From: JAUWOY01 sp034431315
Lineage (GTDB): Bacteria > Chloroflexota > Anaerolineae > VGOG01
Assembly: GCA_034431315.1 (NCBI GenBank)
Contig: DAOUDK010000026.1
Coordinates: forward strand, 1 to 57,239
Length of the DNA stretch: 57,239 bases
Reading direction: 5' to 3'
Position 1 is the stretch's first letter. Every line of letters starts with the position of its first letter. The translations under genes and the position numbers were made by a program. This document shows positions 23,403 through 31,523 of the stretch, piece after piece. The notes beneath the pieces are model-generated. The model was not told the DNA's origin and did no database searches. It worked only from the letters and a program-made list of their open reading frames with translations.

Positions 23403-24446
23403 ATGTCTGAATCGAAGCGAGTCCTGGCCATTGATGCCGGGGCCGGAACTCAAGACATTCTGTTGTATGAAAGTGACAAAACCTTAGAGAACTGCGTCAA
23501 GATGGTTCTCCCTTCGCAGACGACTATCGTGGCGGGTAGGGTTCGGCAAGCTACTGCTCGCGGGGAGGACGTTTTCTTGAATGGCAACCTGATGGGCGGC
23601 GGGCCTTGCGTTAGTGCTCTCAAGAAGCACCTGAGGGCGGGGCTGGCGGTCTATGCCACGCCTCTGGCGGCCAAGACCATTCGTGACAACCCTCGTGAGG
23701 TGGAGGCCCTGGGCGTTCAGATCGTGGACGAAGCTCCGTCCGAGGTCCTGACCATTCGCATGGGCGATATTGACCTCGCTGCTCTGAGTGGCGCCCTGGC
23801 GCTCTTCGACGTGGAGCTGCCTCAGCGCTATGCCATCGCGGTGCAGGATCACGGCGAAACTTTGGAGGGCAGCCAGCGTCGCTTTCGCTTCCAGCAATGG
23901 GAGCGCTTCGTGGAGCACGGGGGGGACATCGTGGAGTTGGCCTATCTGGAGGCGCCCCCTCATCTCACCAGGATGAGGGCCGTTCAGACCGACGTGCCCG
24001 GCGCGATGCTGATGGATACTGGCTCGGCGGCGATCTGGGGCGCGCTTGGCGATGAGAACGTAGCTGTCCATCAAGAGGATGGACTCATCGTCGTCAACGT
24101 AGGCAATCAGCACACGATAGGGTTTTTGCTCAGAAGCGAGAGGGTTTGGGGGCTCTTTGAGCACCACACCGTGCTCATGAACCCTGATAAGTTGGCCGCT
24201 TACGTTGATTCTCTGCGGGAAGGGACCCTGACCAACGACGAGGTGTATGACGATAATGGTCATGGGGCCTGTGTCCATCCCGATTACTCTGGCGATGGGA
24301 GCTTCCGATTTGTGGCGGCAACGGGGCCCAATCGCGGGATGGCTGCAGGTCTGGGTTACTACATGGCCGTGCCCCACGGCGACATGATGATGACCGGCGC
24401 CTTTGGCCTGGTGGCCGCCGCGCGCCGCTTGGGGCTGGTTGAGTAG
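23403..24446 (+). CDS. DUF1786-family protein, ASKHA-like N-terminus
   Basis: 347 residues. The opening VLAIDAGAGTQDILLYES resembles the phosphate-1 loop of the actin/sugar-kinase fold, and later motifs (MLMDTGSAAIWGAL, IVVNVGNQHTIGFLL) resemble phosphate-2 and adenosine segments. This is the DUF1786 family, sometimes annotated as related to pyruvate formate-lyase activation without firm evidence. A role as an ATPase or sugar-type kinase is inference only. It stands alone between two promoters and a repeat-rich gap. Confidence 0.75.
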   Translation: MSESKRVLAIDAGAGTQDILLYESDKTLENCVKMVLPSQTTIVAGRVRQATARGEDVFLNGNLMGGGPCVSALKKHLRAGLAVYATPLAAKTIRDNPREVEALGVQIVDEAPSEVLTIRMGDIDLAALSGALALFDVELPQRYAIAVQDHGETLEGSQRRFRFQQWERFVEHGGDIVELAYLEAPPHLTRMRAVQTDVPGAMLMDTGSAAIWGALGDENVAVHQEDGLIVVNVGNQHTIGFLLRSERVWGLFEHHTVLMNPDKLAAYVDSLREGTLTNDEVYDDNGHGACVHPDYSGDGSFRFVAATGPNRGMAAGLGYYMAVPHGDMMMTGAFGLVAAARRLGLVE

Positions 24447-24480
24447 GATCTGCGCCGCAGTGAAATGGCTGTTTTGCAGA

Positions 24481-24554
24481 TATGACAACGAATTCAAGGG
24501 ATTCATCGAATTCACGACGCCAAATTCGGTGAATCCTCGAAATTCGATGTCATA
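24481..24554. repeat. dispersed palindromic repeat, family 1, copy 2
   Basis: Starts TATGACAACGAATTC and ends AAATTCGATGTCATA. The following GGCACGGTCAAGCCA-type flank is shared with the other two copies. Confidence 0.8.
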
Positions 24555-24600
24555 GTGTCATATTGGGGCACGGTCAAGCCAGTGACACCGAAGGGGGAGA

Positions 24601-24720
24601 CTCAGTAGATCCAAAATTGCTCTGAGGGGATTGCTAAATCCCCGCCTTTGGCCTGGACGTTCGTGAGCCTCAGTCGAACGATCTGGCGATCCAGGCCGAG
24701 CAAAATTGGATCTACTGAGA
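24601..24720. repeat. dispersed repeat, family 2, copy B, with terminal inverted repeats
   Basis: Ends pair as inverted copies over about 22 bases with two mismatches (CTCAGTAGATCC...GGATCTACTGAG). The body matches 21021-21133 in inverted orientation. Confidence 0.8.
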
Positions 24721-24781
24721 CTATTAGAAGTCGTGAACATGCGTAGCACCGGCTCTTCAGGCCGGCGTGGCCCAGAGACCC

Positions 24782-24954
24782 TCTCAGCACTCAATGTCAT
24801 TAAGTTAGCGTGGGCCAGACCCCAGGGGTTTTAGTCAGACGTGTTTTCGGCACAAGAATCCTGGCTTTCAATGGTATTTTGGCAGTCAAAAACGTGGCGG
24901 AAACCCCTGGGGTCTTGTGCGAAGTTCTTATCTTAATGACATTGTCTCAGCACT
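24782..24954. mobile_element. MITE-like element flanked by a 10-bp direct repeat
   Basis: TCTCAGCACT occurs at 24782-24791 and 24945-24954. Between them the ends are inverted copies (AATGTCATTAAG at 24793-24804, CTTAATGACATT at 24932-24943), and a second inverted pair (AGACCCCAGGGGTTTT and its partner) lies further in. No ORF inside. The direct repeats look like a target-site duplication. Confidence 0.65.
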
Positions 24955-24991
24955 GTACTCAAGTACAAGATGAATTTCATCCGCAAGCCCG

Positions 24992-25020
24992 ATGACAAAC
25001 AGCGCAAACTGTGGTACAAT
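24992..25020 (+). promoter_or_regulatory. promoter of the PH-domain gene
   Basis: ATGACA (24992-24997), 17 bases, TACAAT (25015-25020), 27 bases before the ATG at 25048. Confidence 0.55.
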
Positions 25021-25047
25021 GTAGACAAAAGAGAAGGGAGGCAGGAA

Positions 25048-25656
25048 ATGCAAACCAAAACTTTCAAACCCAGTTCCAAATATCTGAGTAAGTTACGCCT
25101 GAACATCACCATCGTGGCTTTGTTGATCCTGACTGGCGGCATTCTGCTCGGTTGGCTCATGAGCTTTGACCGGGAGATAGGCGCAAGTGGTTTCAGGATC
25201 GTCGTCATCGTCACTGCCGTCGTTGACGCCGTGTGGTGGGTGCCGGCCATGCTCCTGACCGGCCCCTACTATCGCAGCCTGAGCTACGAGATTCAGGACG
25301 ACGAGGTGATCGTGCATGTGGGTATCTTGACCAAATCGGTCAAGCACGTGCCCTATCGCACGGTGACTAACCTGACGGTCAAGCGGGACATCCTGGATCG
25401 TTGGCTGGGCCTGGGTACGCTGAACATCCAGACGGCCGGCATGAGCGGTCAGACCGGCGCTGAGGAGAGGCTGGTGGGGTTGCCTAACGTTCAGGAGATT
25501 TATGAGCTCGTGGTCACGGAGCTGCGGCGTTTCCGGGGAGGTATGGCCCCCACGGCTGCCGAAGCGGAGGGCGCACCGTCTGTGGCTTCGGCTGATGCCT
25601 TGAGCGCGATTCTGGCTGAAGTGCGGGCCATTCGGCAAGCGCTGGAGACGGATTAG
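25048..25656 (+). CDS. bacterial PH-domain membrane protein
   Basis: 202 residues from the ATG at 25048, which follows GGGAGG; an in-frame ATG at 24970 lies upstream of the promoter and is not used. Two membrane helices (about residues 20-45 and 52-75) precede a bacterial pleckstrin-like (bPH2/DUF304) domain: ISYEI-like strand LSYEIQDDEVIVHVGIL, then KHVPYRTVTNLTVKRDILDRWLGLGTL. The C-terminal tail is alanine-rich. Family role is membrane-associated and poorly known. Upstream of an SPFH gene, so a membrane-organising pair is possible. Confidence 0.8.
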   Translation: MQTKTFKPSSKYLSKLRLNITIVALLILTGGILLGWLMSFDREIGASGFRIVVIVTAVVDAVWWVPAMLLTGPYYRSLSYEIQDDEVIVHVGILTKSVKHVPYRTVTNLTVKRDILDRWLGLGTLNIQTAGMSGQTGAEERLVGLPNVQEIYELVVTELRRFRGGMAPTAAEAEGAPSVASADALSAILAEVRAIRQALETD

Positions 25657-25671
25657 CATCCCAGGAGCCCA

Positions 25672-25821
25672 ATGGCGCTAACATTTGCGATGCGTCGCGC
25701 GGAGTATGTGGAGCTTCACCGCCGCGCCCGCCCGCTGGTGATGGCGGTTGTGCGCGTTATGGATGAGAGCCAAGACCTATATTCACAAGACAAGAAAGGA
25801 GAGAGCCATGAGAATCATTAG
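25672..25821 (+). CDS. possible 49-residue ORF between the PH-domain and SPFH genes
   Basis: ATG at 25672 with AGGAG five bases upstream; the frame is open for 49 codons and overlaps the SPFH start by 14 bases. The product is arginine-rich (AEYVELHRRARPLVM). It could be a real coupled small gene or a chance frame in the leader. Confidence 0.3.
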   Translation: MALTFAMRRAEYVELHRRARPLVMAVVRVMDESQDLYSQDKKGESHENH

Positions 25822-26629
25822 AGGTCCACTTTACACCCTGAAGCCCTACGAACGGGGCATCCAGGAAATGCTGGGCAAGTACTCCGGGTTTGTCGTGCCC
25901 GGGCTGGGGTTTCAGATCCCAGCCGTCCACCTCGTCCGCGTCCGCGATATCCGCGAGCACACCATGGACATCCCCCCCCAGGCGGTCATCACCAAAGACA
26001 ACGTCGAGATCATGGTGGACGGTGTCATGTGGGTGCGCCCTGCTTCCGACGAGGAATCCATCAAGCGCACGTTTTACAACATTGACAACTGGAAACGGGC
26101 GGTGATCCAACTGGCGATGACCAACCTGCGCCAGGAGTTCGGCGATCTGACGCTGGACGAGAGCCTGGTGGCGCGCGAAAGGATCGCCCAGAACCTGGAG
26201 GCCGTTCTGAATGCTTTCGCCGAGGAATGGGGGCTGAAGGTGAGCAAGATCGAGATCATGCTCATTGACCCGCCCGACGACATCAAACGCGCCATGCACA
26301 AGCAGAAGACGGCCGAGCAGGAGCGGCGGGCCATGCGACTGCTGGCCACCGGCGAGTTCGAGGCCGCCGAGCAGCAGAAACTGGCCATCATCCAGCGCGC
26401 CGAGGGAGAGCGGGAGGCGGCGATCAAAGTGGCCGAGGGTAAGGCACAGGCGATCAAGTTAGTCAACGAGGCCGCCGAACAGTACTTCCGGGGTAACGCC
26501 CAGGTGTTGAAGCAGATGGAGATGACCGAGACGGCGTTGCGCGACAACGCCAAGATCGTCATCACCGAGAAAGGCATCAGCCCGACCCTCTTGCTGGGAA
26601 GCCTGCCGGTCACGGTGTCTGAGAAATAG
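25808..26629 (+). CDS. SPFH/band 7 domain protein
   Basis: 273 residues from the ATG at 25808 (AAAGGAGAG upstream; an in-frame start at 25748 has no site). A band 7 domain spans roughly 5-180 (IREHTMDIPPQAVITKDNVE, then TLDESLVARERIAQNL), followed by an alanine/glutamate-rich helical stretch (AEQERRAMRLLATGEFEAAE, AEGEREAAIKVAEGKAQA), as in stomatin and slipin proteins. The usual N-terminal membrane helix is absent; membrane contact may come through partners. Probably forms oligomers at the membrane (family knowledge). Confidence 0.85.
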   Translation: MRIIRGPLYTLKPYERGIQEMLGKYSGFVVPGLGFQIPAVHLVRVRDIREHTMDIPPQAVITKDNVEIMVDGVMWVRPASDEESIKRTFYNIDNWKRAVIQLAMTNLRQEFGDLTLDESLVARERIAQNLEAVLNAFAEEWGLKVSKIEIMLIDPPDDIKRAMHKQKTAEQERRAMRLLATGEFEAAEQQKLAIIQRAEGEREAAIKVAEGKAQAIKLVNEAAEQYFRGNAQVLKQMEMTETALRDNAKIVITEKGISPTLLLGSLPVTVSEK

Positions 26630-26645
26630 GGGCCAGAGTAGGCCG

Positions 26646-27362
26646 ATGTCACAGACTGACTCCAACACCGAACGGATCACCGTCTTCGTGGTGGATGACC
26701 ACGACGTGGTGCGCAAGGGGCTGCGCTTCTACCTGAGTGCGCACCCGGAAATCGCCATCGTGGGCGAGGCCGGCGACGCCCAGAGCGCTGTGGAGGGGGT
26801 GGCCGAGCACATGCCCGACGTGGTGCTGATGGACCTGGTGCTGCCCTTGCAGCCGGGGACGGAGTCTGTGGATCAAGGGGGCGTGCAGGCCACTCGTCAC
26901 ATCCGCCAGATCAGTCCCCACACCCAGGTGGTGGTGCTGACCAGCTTCGCCCAGGACGAGCTGATCTTCTCGGCCATCAAGGCCGGCGCCCTCTCGTACC
27001 TGCTCAAGGACGCCGACGGCGAGACGGTACTGGACGCCATTCACGCTGCCAGTCGGGGTGAGGCCAGCTTGCACCCTCGCATCGCCCAGCGGCTGATGGA
27101 CGAGGTCACCGCGCCCGCGCGGGGCCGAGACCCGGCCGCCGGTCTCACGGCGCGCGAAATGGAGGTGCTCCGTCTCATCGCCCAGGGCCTCACCAACGCT
27201 GAGATCGCCGCCGAGCTGGTCATCACCGAGCGCACGGTCAAGGCCCACGTCAGCAACCTGCTGGGGAAGCTGCACCTCTCCGACCGCACCCAGGCGGCGG
27301 TCTACGCCTGGCGTGAGGGGCTGATGAAAGAGTCAATCATCCAGGTGCAACGCACTTTATGA
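26646..27362 (+). CDS. NarL/FixJ-type response regulator, orphan
   Basis: 238 residues. Receiver domain with the acidic pair D17/D18, phosphoacceptor D63 (VVLMDLVLP), threonine in VVVLTSF and lysine in LLKDADG. A LuxR-type helix-turn-helix follows (LTAREMEVLRLIAQGLTNAE...ERTVKAHVSNLLGKL). The receiver has a small insert (PLQPGTESVDQGG) after the phosphorylation site. No histidine kinase gene is adjacent. It starts 16 bases after the SPFH gene, probably in the same transcript. The stop codon lies in the loop side of a hairpin. Confidence 0.92.
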   Translation: MSQTDSNTERITVFVVDDHDVVRKGLRFYLSAHPEIAIVGEAGDAQSAVEGVAEHMPDVVLMDLVLPLQPGTESVDQGGVQATRHIRQISPHTQVVVLTSFAQDELIFSAIKAGALSYLLKDADGETVLDAIHAASRGEASLHPRIAQRLMDEVTAPARGRDPAAGLTAREMEVLRLIAQGLTNAEIAAELVITERTVKAHVSNLLGKLHLSDRTQAAVYAWREGLMKESIIQVQRTL

Positions 27363-27376
27363 AGTGCGTTGCACCT
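27343..27376 (+). terminator. hairpin spanning the response regulator stop codon
   Basis: Perfect 15-base arms (AGGTGCAACGCACTT at 27343-27357, inverse at 27362-27376) with a TATG loop. No long T-run follows, so termination would be weak; it may be another inserted repeat. Confidence 0.55.
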
Positions 27377-27397
27377 TAATGGGCTGAGGAGGAAGAC

Positions 27398-27727
27398 ATG
27401 GCCAGATACACGCAGGACGACCTGAACAATGACTGGGAGTTCAAGATCGTCCGATCTGAGTCCGGCGCCTTCCGCAAGCCAGAGGTTCTGAAGAAGTTGA
27501 TCGAAGAGGAAGCCCGAGCCGGTTGGGTGATGCTAGAGAAGTTTGATAATAGAAGGGTACGTTTCAAGCGGTCGCGTAGGGCTCGTACCAGAGACGCTCT
27601 TATGCCGCCTGGTGTTGATGCCTATCGCACACGATACGGTTCTTCCTCTGCCCGATTCGCGGTGATGGCGAGCGTGCTGATAGGACTGGTGGTTTTAGGT
27701 CTTGGAGTGCGCTTGGCCTGTCGCTGA
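27398..27727 (+). CDS. small conserved-looking protein, frameshifted between two membrane helices
   Basis: 109 residues: a charged soluble part (YTQDDLNNDWEFKIVRSE...VLKKLIEEEARAGWVMLEKFD, then an arginine-rich turn) and one membrane helix near the C-terminus. The frame stops at 27727, but in the next frame sequence continues (LGELIGSVGGVPWIALGLIV, then LGILVLVMVRSR) to a stop at 27834, a perfect second membrane helix. This looks like a recent frameshift near 27700 in a two-helix protein, or a sequencing error. Not recognised. Start ATG has GAGGA upstream. Confidence 0.65.
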   Translation: MARYTQDDLNNDWEFKIVRSESGAFRKPEVLKKLIEEEARAGWVMLEKFDNRRVRFKRSRRARTRDALMPPGVDAYRTRYGSSSARFAVMASVLIGLVVLGLGVRLACR

Positions 27728-27852
27728 CGGATGGCCTCGGTGAGCTGATCGGGTCGGTGGGGGGCGTACCGTGGATAGCCTTGGGCCTCATAGTGCTTGG
27801 GATCTTGGTGCTCGTCATGGTTAGATCAAGGTAGGCTCTCTTCCTTCTGCTA

Positions 27853-27950
27853 AGACCTCGGAGGTTTCCGTCGATGTCTTTGCTAGCGAAGTCACCTTGA
27901 TTATCCGCTTGGTTTGCTGACCAAATCGCCCCTGGAAACCTCCGAGGTCT
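27853..27950. repeat. 17-bp perfect inverted repeat with an 64-base loop
   Basis: Arms 27853-27869 (AGACCTCGGAGGTTTCC) and 27934-27950 are exact inverted copies. Each arm is itself partly palindromic (CCTCGGAGG). It resembles the in-frame palindromes at 36193-36225. Confidence 0.8.
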
Positions 27951-27991
27951 GAAGCCGTCTCCTTCAGTTGACGCTAATGGGTGGTTGTCTT

Positions 27992-28186
27992 CTATGAGCC
28001 GGTAGGCGTCACCGTGGGGGTCAGGGTGGGCATCGGGATCAGCGTTATCCTCGGGAGCGGAGTGGGTGTGGGCTGCTTCGGTTGGGGTATCGCTGTCAGG
28101 ATCAGGCCCAAGAGCATGCTTAAGATCATCAGCAGGCTCAGTACCCAGAGTATGATTCGCTGTCCTCTGTTTTTAGAACGTTTCAT
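27992..28186 (-). CDS. small membrane-anchored protein with a threonine/proline tail
   Basis: 64 residues. One N-terminal membrane helix (ILWVLSLLMILSMLLGLIL) after a basic start (MKRSKNRGQR), then a tail of PTPTPLP and TPTVTPT type typical of extracytoplasmic linkers. Start ATG follows GGAGGG. Positive-inside rule places the tail outside. Function unknown. Confidence 0.6.
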   Translation of the reverse strand: MKRSKNRGQRIILWVLSLLMILSMLLGLILTAIPQPKQPTPTPLPRITLIPMPTLTPTVTPTGS

Positions 28187-28334
28187 TTCTTCCCTCCGCA
28201 GGTAATTATACTATCTTTCGTCCATCTGCGCCAGTCACAAGCCCTTGCCTTGCAGGGCTTCCGACAGCGGAGACAGGGCAGAGGAGCCGCCTGGTGGAAG
28301 CTGGGCGGCTCTTTGGGTTTGTGGGATGAAAGAG

Positions 28335-28372
28335 AAAAAGCCACTTGTGCCAACTTCGCAGGTGGCCTTTTT
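28335..28372. terminator. bidirectional terminator upstream of the defence-like operon
   Basis: AAAAAGCCACTTG and CAGGTGGCCTTTTT (28359-28372) pair with one base of slippage around a short loop; A-run on one side and T-run on the other. It insulates the following promoter. Confidence 0.75.
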
Positions 28373-28376
28373 GCTG

Positions 28377-28405
28377 TTGCCAAACGAGCCGAAATCTGGT
28401 ATACT
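28377..28405 (+). promoter_or_regulatory. promoter of the DUF499-DUF1156-helicase operon
   Basis: TTGCCA (28377-28382), 17 bases, TATACT (28400-28405). The leader of about 70 bases to the ATG at 28485 ends with GAGGGGG. The spacer resembles that of the promoter at 131-159. Confidence 0.75.
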
Positions 28406-28484
28406 TACCAGTGCTGGTGCAGTGCGTCCGTGGAAAGCACGGGTAGGAAGAACGGAATGGTAGGTATAGTGACGAGGGGGTCCC

Positions 28485-31400
28485 ATGAAGACAATCTTCG
28501 AAAGTTGTGAACCGCGATCCGAGGTTCTGAAAGGCGAGCTACGAGAGGAGATATTTGCTGCCCGGCTGAGAGACGTGATCATCGGAAAAGCCGATCCGGT
28601 CTACCAGCACCCTGCTGTCTTCTTCGACAACACGTATCCCACTGAGGGCCTCAAGCTGCTGCTGGACGAGGCGCTGGGTCGGCTGACCGGCCTCAAACCG
28701 GCCAGCAACGCCATCATCCGCCTGGAGACGTCCTTTGGCGGCGGCAAGACCCACAACCTGATCGCACTGTACCACACAGCCCGGGGATACCAGCCTGACG
28801 CCTCGCTGGTGGACGCGGCGCTCATCCCAACTCCAGGCTCTATCAAGGTGGTGGGCATCGTTGGCTCGGACCTGGAGCCCTCGACGGGACTGGCTCACAA
28901 CGGGTTCAGGACTTACACTCTCTGGGGCGAGATCGTGGCTCAGTTGACCGACGATCAGCACCCTGGCCTGGTGGAACGAAGTGAGCGAGACAAGGTCGCC
29001 CCAGGCACCGGACTGTGGGAGGAGTTGATCGGCGACCAGCCCACGCTGATCATGCTGGACGAGATAGCCCGCCACCTGCGGGCGGCCAAGGCGGTTCCTA
29101 CCCCCACCGGCAAGTCGGACCTGGCCGAGCAGACGGTGGCCTTCCTCATGTCCCTCTTCGAGTTCGCGGCCAGCAGGGAGCGGGTGGTGGTGGTCTACAC
29201 CCTGGCCGATCCTCGGGATGCTTTCGGCAAGGAGACTGAGGAGCTGCACCAGGCATTGGCCGAAGCCAGGCGCGTCTCGGCCCGCCAGGAGCGTGTCATC
29301 ACCCCCACGGGCGAGACGGAGATTTCGGCCATCGTCACCCACCGCCTGTTCCGACGCATCGTCCGCGCTGCCGGCCAGACCACGGCTGCCGCCTACGCTG
29401 CCTACTTCAAGAAGGCCCTGGATCAGGGCGCCGATCTCCCCTCTCGGGCGGCCAGGGCCGAGTACGCCCAGGAAATGGTCAACGATTACCCCTTCCATCC
29501 CGAGCTACTGACTACCCTCAACCGCAAGACCTCGACCATCCCCAACTTCCAGAAGACTCGTGGCGCGCTGCGGTTGCTGGCCAGGGTCGTCCGCCGCCTG
29601 TGGGAGACGCGCCCGCGTGACGCCTGGCTAATCCATCCCCATCACCTCGACCTGGCGGTGGAGGACATCGCTGGTGACCTGACCAGTCGCCTGGAGCGGC
29701 CGGCCTTCAAGCAGGTGATCGAGGCCGACATTGTCAGTCCCAAGGCAGGCTTGCCAGCTCATGCTCAGATGATTGACGCCCCCTGGCTGGAGGCTGGCAA
29801 ACCGCCCTACGCCCGCCGCACCGCCACCACTGCCTTTCTGCACAGTCTGACTCAGGGCATTGCCACCGGGGTGGACCCGGCCGACCTGGCCCTGGCCGTG
29901 CTCCAGCCGGGCGACGACCCGACTATGGTGACCAGAGCTGCCGAGCGACTGTACGACATCGGCTGGTTCTTCGACTGGGATGGGCGCCGCTACCGCTTCA
30001 AGACCGAGCCGTCGCTCAACAAGATCATCACCGACGAGATGGGGCTGGTGGGACGCACCAGGGCCAAGGCCGAACTGGACGGCCGCATCCGCCGGGTGTG
30101 GAAGACGAGCTATTTCAAGCCGGTCTATTTCCCCAGCGAAGCTGGCGACGTGGACGACGACGCCGACAAGCCCAAGCTGGTGGTCATCCACTACGACGCC
30201 GCCACCAGCAACGTCGGAGCAGCGGCCCCACCCGACCTGGTGCGCAAGATCTTCGACCACGCCGGGTCGCTGGAGGGCTACCGGCGGTTCAGAAACAACG
30301 TGCTGTTCCTGGTGGCCGACGAGGATCGGGTGGACAACGTGGTGCGGGTGGCGCAGCGGTATCTGGCCATCGGGCGCATCACCGGCGACGCCGAGCGGCT
30401 GTCCGAGTTCCACGAGGAGCAGCGCAAGAAGCTCAAGAAGATGGGCGAGGCCGCCGAACTGGAGGTGCGAGTGGCCATCACCAAAGCCTACAAGTACCTT
30501 TACTATCCCAGTGCCGACGCCCCCCAGAAACACAGCAACCTGGCCCGAGAGACCCTGCCGCCTCAGGATCAGGGTGAAGTCAGTCGGGATCAGAGTAACG
30601 TGGTGCTGCGGGTGCTGAAGCAGTTGCAGAAAGCTCTGACGGCCGACGACCCCACCCTGCCGGCCGCTTTCGTCAAGGCCAAAGCCTGGGACGCGGGCCA
30701 GGTGACGATCTCCACCGAAGACCTGCGCCGTGCCTTTGCCCGCCGCATGGGGTTGCGCATCCTGCTCGACGTAAACCAACTCAAGAAGACCGTCCGCAAT
30801 GGCATCAGTCAGGGCGTGTGGCTCTACTACGACACGGAGGTGCAGGTCGGCTACGGGTCGAAATCCCCCGCCCCCATGGTGCAGATCAGCGAGGACGCCA
30901 TCCTGTACACCCCTGAGGAAGCGAAGCGGCTGGGCCTGCGCATCAAAGGAGAACGGGAAGAGATCGTTGGCCCTGAGGCGACGTGTGAAGTCTGCCAGCG
31001 GCCCCAAAGCCAATGCATCTGCGGCAAAGAGGTCGTTGATGTGGTTCCGACGATTCGACTCCACGCCGAGGGCGCACCGGCTCAGGCTTTTCAGGGTATC
31101 CTCGATCAGTGCTATGACCAGGGTGTGACCAGCCTGAGCCGCCTCTTTGTGCGCATTGAGGGCACGGGCAAAGAGGGGGCCACGGAGGCCCGTGCCATGG
31201 GGCTGGCCATCCCCCAGTTGGGCAAGGGGCAATTCCGCGTCGAGCAATCCTTCAACGCCGAGTTCGGCGAGGGCGAGTCACTGAGCCTGAGCTTCAATGG
31301 CGATTGGAATCGGTACAAGCGGCTGAAGCAGGTGACGGATCCTTTCGGCCAGGAGGCCAGTAAGCTGTTGGTCAGAACTACGCTGCGGGCCGATTTTCCC

Positions 31401-31520
31401 GATGGCCTGGCTGTGGACTCAGACCAGTTCCAGACCATCCACGAAGTGTTCGCCACGCTGGGATTTGGGCGGATGGTGGTGGATGCGGAACCGGCTGAAA
31501 GCGAAGAGATAAGGAGATAG
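28485..31520 (+). CDS. DUF499-type P-loop ATPase, defence-associated
   Basis: 1011 residues. Walker A at residues 82-90 (TSFGGGKTH) and Walker B at 188-193 (LIMLDE) with the following ARHLRA helix, as in the DUF499 family, which includes ATPases of the kind found in BREX-like and other predicted anti-phage loci. The middle region (about 370-700) is helical. Residues about 833-848 hold a cysteine cluster (CEVCQRPQSQCICGKE), probably a zinc knuckle. Likely a large DNA- or protein-remodelling ATPase that works with the methylase and helicase downstream. First gene after the promoter at 28377; three bases separate it from the next gene. Confidence 0.85.
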   Translation: MKTIFESCEPRSEVLKGELREEIFAARLRDVIIGKADPVYQHPAVFFDNTYPTEGLKLLLDEALGRLTGLKPASNAIIRLETSFGGGKTHNLIALYHTARGYQPDASLVDAALIPTPGSIKVVGIVGSDLEPSTGLAHNGFRTYTLWGEIVAQLTDDQHPGLVERSERDKVAPGTGLWEELIGDQPTLIMLDEIARHLRAAKAVPTPTGKSDLAEQTVAFLMSLFEFAASRERVVVVYTLADPRDAFGKETEELHQALAEARRVSARQERVITPTGETEISAIVTHRLFRRIVRAAGQTTAAAYAAYFKKALDQGADLPSRAARAEYAQEMVNDYPFHPELLTTLNRKTSTIPNFQKTRGALRLLARVVRRLWETRPRDAWLIHPHHLDLAVEDIAGDLTSRLERPAFKQVIEADIVSPKAGLPAHAQMIDAPWLEAGKPPYARRTATTAFLHSLTQGIATGVDPADLALAVLQPGDDPTMVTRAAERLYDIGWFFDWDGRRYRFKTEPSLNKIITDEMGLVGRTRAKAELDGRIRRVWKTSYFKPVYFPSEAGDVDDDADKPKLVVIHYDAATSNVGAAAPPDLVRKIFDHAGSLEGYRRFRNNVLFLVADEDRVDNVVRVAQRYLAIGRITGDAERLSEFHEEQRKKLKKMGEAAELEVRVAITKAYKYLYYPSADAPQKHSNLARETLPPQDQGEVSRDQSNVVLRVLKQLQKALTADDPTLPAAFVKAKAWDAGQVTISTEDLRRAFARRMGLRILLDVNQLKKTVRNGISQGVWLYYDTEVQVGYGSKSPAPMVQISEDAILYTPEEAKRLGLRIKGEREEIVGPEATCEVCQRPQSQCICGKEVVDVVPTIRLHAEGAPAQAFQGILDQCYDQGVTSLSRLFVRIEGTGKEGATEARAMGLAIPQLGKGQFRVEQSFNAEFGEGESLSLSFNGDWNRYKRLKQVTDPFGQEASKLLVRTTLRADFPDGLAVDSDQFQTIHEVFATLGFGRMVVDAEPAESEEIRR

Positions 31521-31523
31521 CTG

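Noticed and set aside
29628..31247. 539-residue minus-strand ORF opposite the DUF499 gene
   Set aside because: Antisense of a GC-rich gene; histidine/glycine-rich composition without motifs.
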